Assembly: GCF_001460935.1 (NCBI RefSeq)
Contig: NZ_LN906597.1
Location: forward strand, 223,693-287,692
Direction: 5' to 3'
Source: Candidatus Ichthyocystis hellenicum
GTDB taxonomy: Bacteria; Pseudomonadota; Gammaproteobacteria; Burkholderiales; 2013Ark19i
Length of the DNA stretch: 64,000 nt
The notes under the pieces were generated by a model. It saw only the letters and a program-made list of their open reading frames with translations. It did not search any database and had not been told where the DNA came from. Shown one piece after another: positions 60,969-64,000 of the stretch (position 1 is its first letter; the number at the start of each line of letters is the position of its first letter). A program made the translations under genes and the position numbers.

Positions 60969-63473
60969 ATGAAAAAAGCTCTAATAGTCGATACATTTTC
61001 CCATCTGCATCGAGCTTATCATGCGCTCCCTGATCTAAGAACACCGGATAATCAACCCACCGGAGCTATATATGGCGTACTCAAAATATTGAATCACCTG
61101 CGTGAACACTACCCTACAAACTGCGGTGTATGTGTATTTGATTCCCCTGGGAAGAACTTTCGTCATGAGATGTACAAGGAATATAAAGCCAATCGTGACA
61201 GTCCAGACGAAGACTTCATCAAACAAATTGATCCATTAATAGCGTGCATCAAAGCCAACGGCTGGCATTGTATTCGCATAGATGGCATAGAGGCCGATGA
61301 TATAATAGGCACGCTAGCAAACATGTTCTCCAAAAACAATTACCAAAGCTTAATCTCTACAGGAGATAAAGATCTAGCACAACTAGTAGACGAACAAGTC
61401 AATCTTATAAATATTACTAATGGAGAATACATTAGCATCAACGCTGACAACGTTTACCAAAAATTCGGTGTATGGCCTCACCAAATGGTCGATTATCTTA
61501 GCCTAATTGGAGATGTAGCAGACAATATTCCTGGTGTGTACAAAGTAGGACCCAAAACAGCCCAAAAATGGATAAGTCAATATGATAATCTGGATAACAT
61601 TATTGCCCAAAAAGACAAATTTAAAGGCTCAACTGGAGATAACTTAAGAGCTGCAATTGACCAGCTGATACTTAACAAAAAGCTGATCACAGTTCTAAGA
61701 AATGTAGATATAGACTTTGATGACAAATTACTATATTTTCAAAAACAAGATGTAGAAAAACTCAAAGAACTTTACAAGCAGTTAAATTTCTCTTCCTGGC
61801 TCAAAAAACTACCAATCTCTGATACCCATGAACCACCAACTTGCAGCAATACCGATGGTATTCACAACAAACCTGATACTTTTTTCTTTATTGCAAAAAC
61901 AAATGACGATTCATATCTAGAAGTAACTTGCAAAGGACCGTATGCGGAAGAATTACAAAAAAAAGATAACTTATCAATAACAGATCTTATCCATGTACTA
62001 GAAAAACAAACTCATATAGTCACACATAATGCCAAAAATATATTCCACCTAATAGACAATGATCTGAGCAAACAACAAATCGTAGTTGATGATATTGCAC
62101 TTGCGTCATACGTATTATCATCGCACAAACAACATGATTTAACTCATATAACAGAGTCTATTGCCAATGAACCCTCAACTGATATTAACGCAGACGATAT
62201 ATCCAACATATGGATTAACCTAAACGAACAATTATACCAACATCAAACACAGAAAACTATTTATGAAACCATAGAAATACCCACTCAAAAAATACTATTT
62301 GCCATGGAGAAAAGAGGTGTATTAATCGATACAATATACTTAAGCAAACAAGGAAAAAATTTTGAAGAAAGAATAAATAACCTTACAGAAAACATATACT
62401 TTTTGGCAGAGAAGAGTTTTAATATTCAGTCAACAACTCAACTACAAGAAATACTATTTGATCATCTACAACTTCCCATACTCAAGAAAACACCGAAAGG
62501 AGCACCATCAACCGATGAAGAGGTGCTTCACCAACTGGCAGAATATCATGAAATAGCCAAACATTTAATTCAGTTCAGGATGCTCAGTAAGCTAAAATCC
62601 ACCTATGTGGATGGGTTGATGTCAAAAGTTAACAAAGAAACAGGAAGAATTCACACCACTTACTGCCAAACTACAACATTAACCGGTCGCCTAAGTAGTA
62701 TCGAGCCCAATCTACAAAATATACCTATTCGTACAACTGAAGGAAAGCTTATAAGAAAAGCGTTTGTTGCAACTGAGAACCACGTCCTGCTATCAGCAGA
62801 TTACTCACAGATAGAACTGAGGCTGCTAGCGCACCTATCCCAAGATCAAAATCTTTGCCAAGCCTTCCATGAAGGGCTGGACATACATACCATAACAGCA
62901 GCAGATGTTCTAAGCAAAAATAGAAAAAATATAACAGCAGAAGAACGGCGCTGGGCGAAAACAATTAATTTCGGACTTATGTACGGCATGTCTGCGTTTA
63001 GTTTGGCAAAACAATTAGGAATTTCCAAACCGCAAGCACAAATCTTCATAGACAGATACTTTAATCGTTACACAGGAGTTGCTCACTTTATATCCCAAGT
63101 CAAGGAGTTTGCACATAAAAATAGCTATGTGCAAACTATCATGGGAAGACGCATATGGATTCCAGGTATAAATACAAAGAATATGCACCACAAAACCGCA
63201 GCTGAACGCACAGCAATAAATGCCCCTATGCAAGGCAGTGCTGCAGACTTAATCAAAATGGCAATGTTAAACCTGCATCAAGAATTGCACGATCTCAACC
63301 TAAGAAGTGCAATTATTATGCAAGTACACGATGAACTAATATTAGAGGTCCCAGAATACGAACAAGAGAAAATAAGATCTTTAATTCATGACGTCATGAC
63401 CTCGGTTTCTACCCTTAACGTCCCACTTGAAGTATCGGTTTCGATAGGTAAAAACTGGGATGATGCTCACTAG
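60969..63473 (+). CDS. polA: DNA polymerase I, proofreading residues not seen
   Basis: An 834-residue polymerase for gap filling and primer removal. The 5'-3' exonuclease domain (about 1-280) begins LIVDTFSHLHRAYHALPDLR and has EADDIIGTLA, STGDKDLAQLVD and GDVADNIPGV. The polymerase domain (about 430-834) has LTGRLSSIEPNLQNIP, motif A DYSQIELRLLAH, motif B RRWAKTINFGLMYG and motif C QVHDELILEVPE. The middle (about 290-420) keeps the fold (VDDIALASYVLSSHKQHDL) but the DTET and late ADAD motifs are not seen and the Tyr-Asp pair of E. coli has become NAKNI. So 3'-5' proofreading is probably lost, as in several other bacteria. The length is shorter than E. coli (928). Confidence 0.96.
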   Translation: MKKALIVDTFSHLHRAYHALPDLRTPDNQPTGAIYGVLKILNHLREHYPTNCGVCVFDSPGKNFRHEMYKEYKANRDSPDEDFIKQIDPLIACIKANGWHCIRIDGIEADDIIGTLANMFSKNNYQSLISTGDKDLAQLVDEQVNLINITNGEYISINADNVYQKFGVWPHQMVDYLSLIGDVADNIPGVYKVGPKTAQKWISQYDNLDNIIAQKDKFKGSTGDNLRAAIDQLILNKKLITVLRNVDIDFDDKLLYFQKQDVEKLKELYKQLNFSSWLKKLPISDTHEPPTCSNTDGIHNKPDTFFFIAKTNDDSYLEVTCKGPYAEELQKKDNLSITDLIHVLEKQTHIVTHNAKNIFHLIDNDLSKQQIVVDDIALASYVLSSHKQHDLTHITESIANEPSTDINADDISNIWINLNEQLYQHQTQKTIYETIEIPTQKILFAMEKRGVLIDTIYLSKQGKNFEERINNLTENIYFLAEKSFNIQSTTQLQEILFDHLQLPILKKTPKGAPSTDEEVLHQLAEYHEIAKHLIQFRMLSKLKSTYVDGLMSKVNKETGRIHTTYCQTTTLTGRLSSIEPNLQNIPIRTTEGKLIRKAFVATENHVLLSADYSQIELRLLAHLSQDQNLCQAFHEGLDIHTITAADVLSKNRKNITAEERRWAKTINFGLMYGMSAFSLAKQLGISKPQAQIFIDRYFNRYTGVAHFISQVKEFAHKNSYVQTIMGRRIWIPGINTKNMHHKTAAERTAINAPMQGSAADLIKMAMLNLHQELHDLNLRSAIIMQVHDELILEVPEYEQEKIRSLIHDVMTSVSTLNVPLEVSVSIGKNWDDAH

Positions 63474-63964
63474 CTAGTCCAAGTCAAATCAGTTTTGACT
63501 AAATAGTAGCAAAATATGGATTTCGATAAACTATTAGCACTACCACATCCAGGAATGGAAACATCTTCAGCGATTTCTGTTAAAGGAATCAAAACAAAAG
63601 CCCGCTCTGAAATACGGCTATGGGGAACTGAAAATAAACCCTGACTCAACGGAACTTTTCCATAAAGCAAGATATCAATGTCCAAAGTACGAGGACTGTA
63701 TCTGACACTACGCTTACGTCCAGCCATATCCTCAATAACCAACACCAACCTACCAAGTTCGCCCAATAAGTACGAGGTCTCAATTAATAAAACTGCATTT
63801 AAAAAATTAGGTTGAAAAAAATTAAGACACGGCGAGCTATCATAAATAGAAGACTTTTTGATTACCTTAATCTTACTATCTGACTTCAGGGATTTAAGTG
63901 CATAGTTAAGGTAATCAATCCTGGATCCTTGGTTACTACCCAAAGAAATGTACGCCTCTATCAT
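63470..63964 (-). CDS. folK: 2-amino-4-hydroxy-6-hydroxymethyldihydropteridine pyrophosphokinase
   Basis: A 164-residue HPPK, which transfers pyrophosphate from ATP to the pterin in folate synthesis. The N-terminal AYISLGSNQGSR element, QPNFLNAVLLIET (usual Q-x-x-F-x-N-x-V), and the signature RSVRYSPRTLDIDILLYG (about 90-107, with the two catalytic Asp), followed by PHSRISERAFVLIPLTEIA are all present. It overlaps the end of polA by 4 bases on the other strand. The C-terminus is longer by a few residues than usual. GGGGCGA precedes the ATG at 63964. With folA at 28648 it shows an active folate pathway. Confidence 0.96.
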   Translation of the reverse strand: MIEAYISLGSNQGSRIDYLNYALKSLKSDSKIKVIKKSSIYDSSPCLNFFQPNFLNAVLLIETSYLLGELGRLVLVIEDMAGRKRSVRYSPRTLDIDILLYGKVPLSQGLFSVPHSRISERAFVLIPLTEIAEDVSIPGCGSANSLSKSIFCYYLVKTDLTWTS

Positions 63965-64000
63965 TCTTATCGCCCCAAAAATTTATTAAATTAATTATCT

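Overview
The window looks like part of the chromosome of a low-GC, host-associated betaproteobacterium. The block of two M16 peptidase genes, rsmD and a divergent ftsY is a betaproteobacterial arrangement, and nadD, rsfS, folA, folK and polA fit it. A near-complete virulence-type type III secretion system (T3SS), large tandem families of unrecognised proteins, very long A+T-rich gaps and decayed gene copies suggest an intracellular or vacuole-dwelling pathogen or symbiont. 'Candidatus Ichthyocystis' (fish epitheliocystis agents) would fit, but that is an inference from gene content only.

Layout. (1) 1-15641, minus strand: T3SS genes. In transcription order they are an SseA-like chaperone, an EspA/SseB-like filament protein, and two successive translocon modules (chaperone, SctE, SctB, chaperone). 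Then come a YscG/HrpB1-like TPR protein, sctI, sctJ, sctK, sctL, sctN, sctO, sctP and a truncated sctQ with an aspartate-rich stretch at the window edge. (2) 16038-24077, mostly plus strand: sctW gatekeeper, a small chaperone-like protein, sctX, sctY, sctV, a minus-strand STAS anti-anti-sigma gene, sctD, a needle-chaperone-like gene, sctF and a class I chaperone. (3) 24074-28642, minus strand: a PP2C (RsbU/BtrU-like) phosphatase with a membrane-anchored N-terminus and two unrecognised membrane proteins. The first two of these three genes carry long poly-G tracts (G10 and G9) inside their coding sequence. (4) 28648-34626: housekeeping genes folA, rsmD, two M16 peptidases, ftsY, rsfS and nadD. 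(5) 34627-59520: about 25 kb of accessory DNA with low coding density. It holds six members of a 360-460 residue family (family A, with HPICQ and YYYDP motifs), about six small proteins with a paired hydrophobic hairpin (family B), three further small two-helix proteins (family C), one unassigned two-helix protein, and at least two clear pseudogenes of family B. (6) 59588-63964: a membrane protein, polA (proofreading residues not seen) and folK.

How the genes fit together. The T3SS combines SctX/SctY, SctD, SctF and SctK as in the Ysc group, gene order of the Hrp/Ysc basal operon, and an SPI-2/LEE-type translocon operon order. The STAS protein inside the locus and the PP2C phosphatase beside it look like two arms of a partner-switching regulator, as in the Bordetella BtrU/BtrV/BtrW circuit; no kinase is seen here. 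Family B proteins resemble chlamydial Inc proteins in topology only, which makes them candidate T3SS-delivered vacuole-membrane proteins; family A are candidate soluble effectors. SctC, SctR, SctS, SctT and SctU are not in the window; some probably lie beyond position 1.
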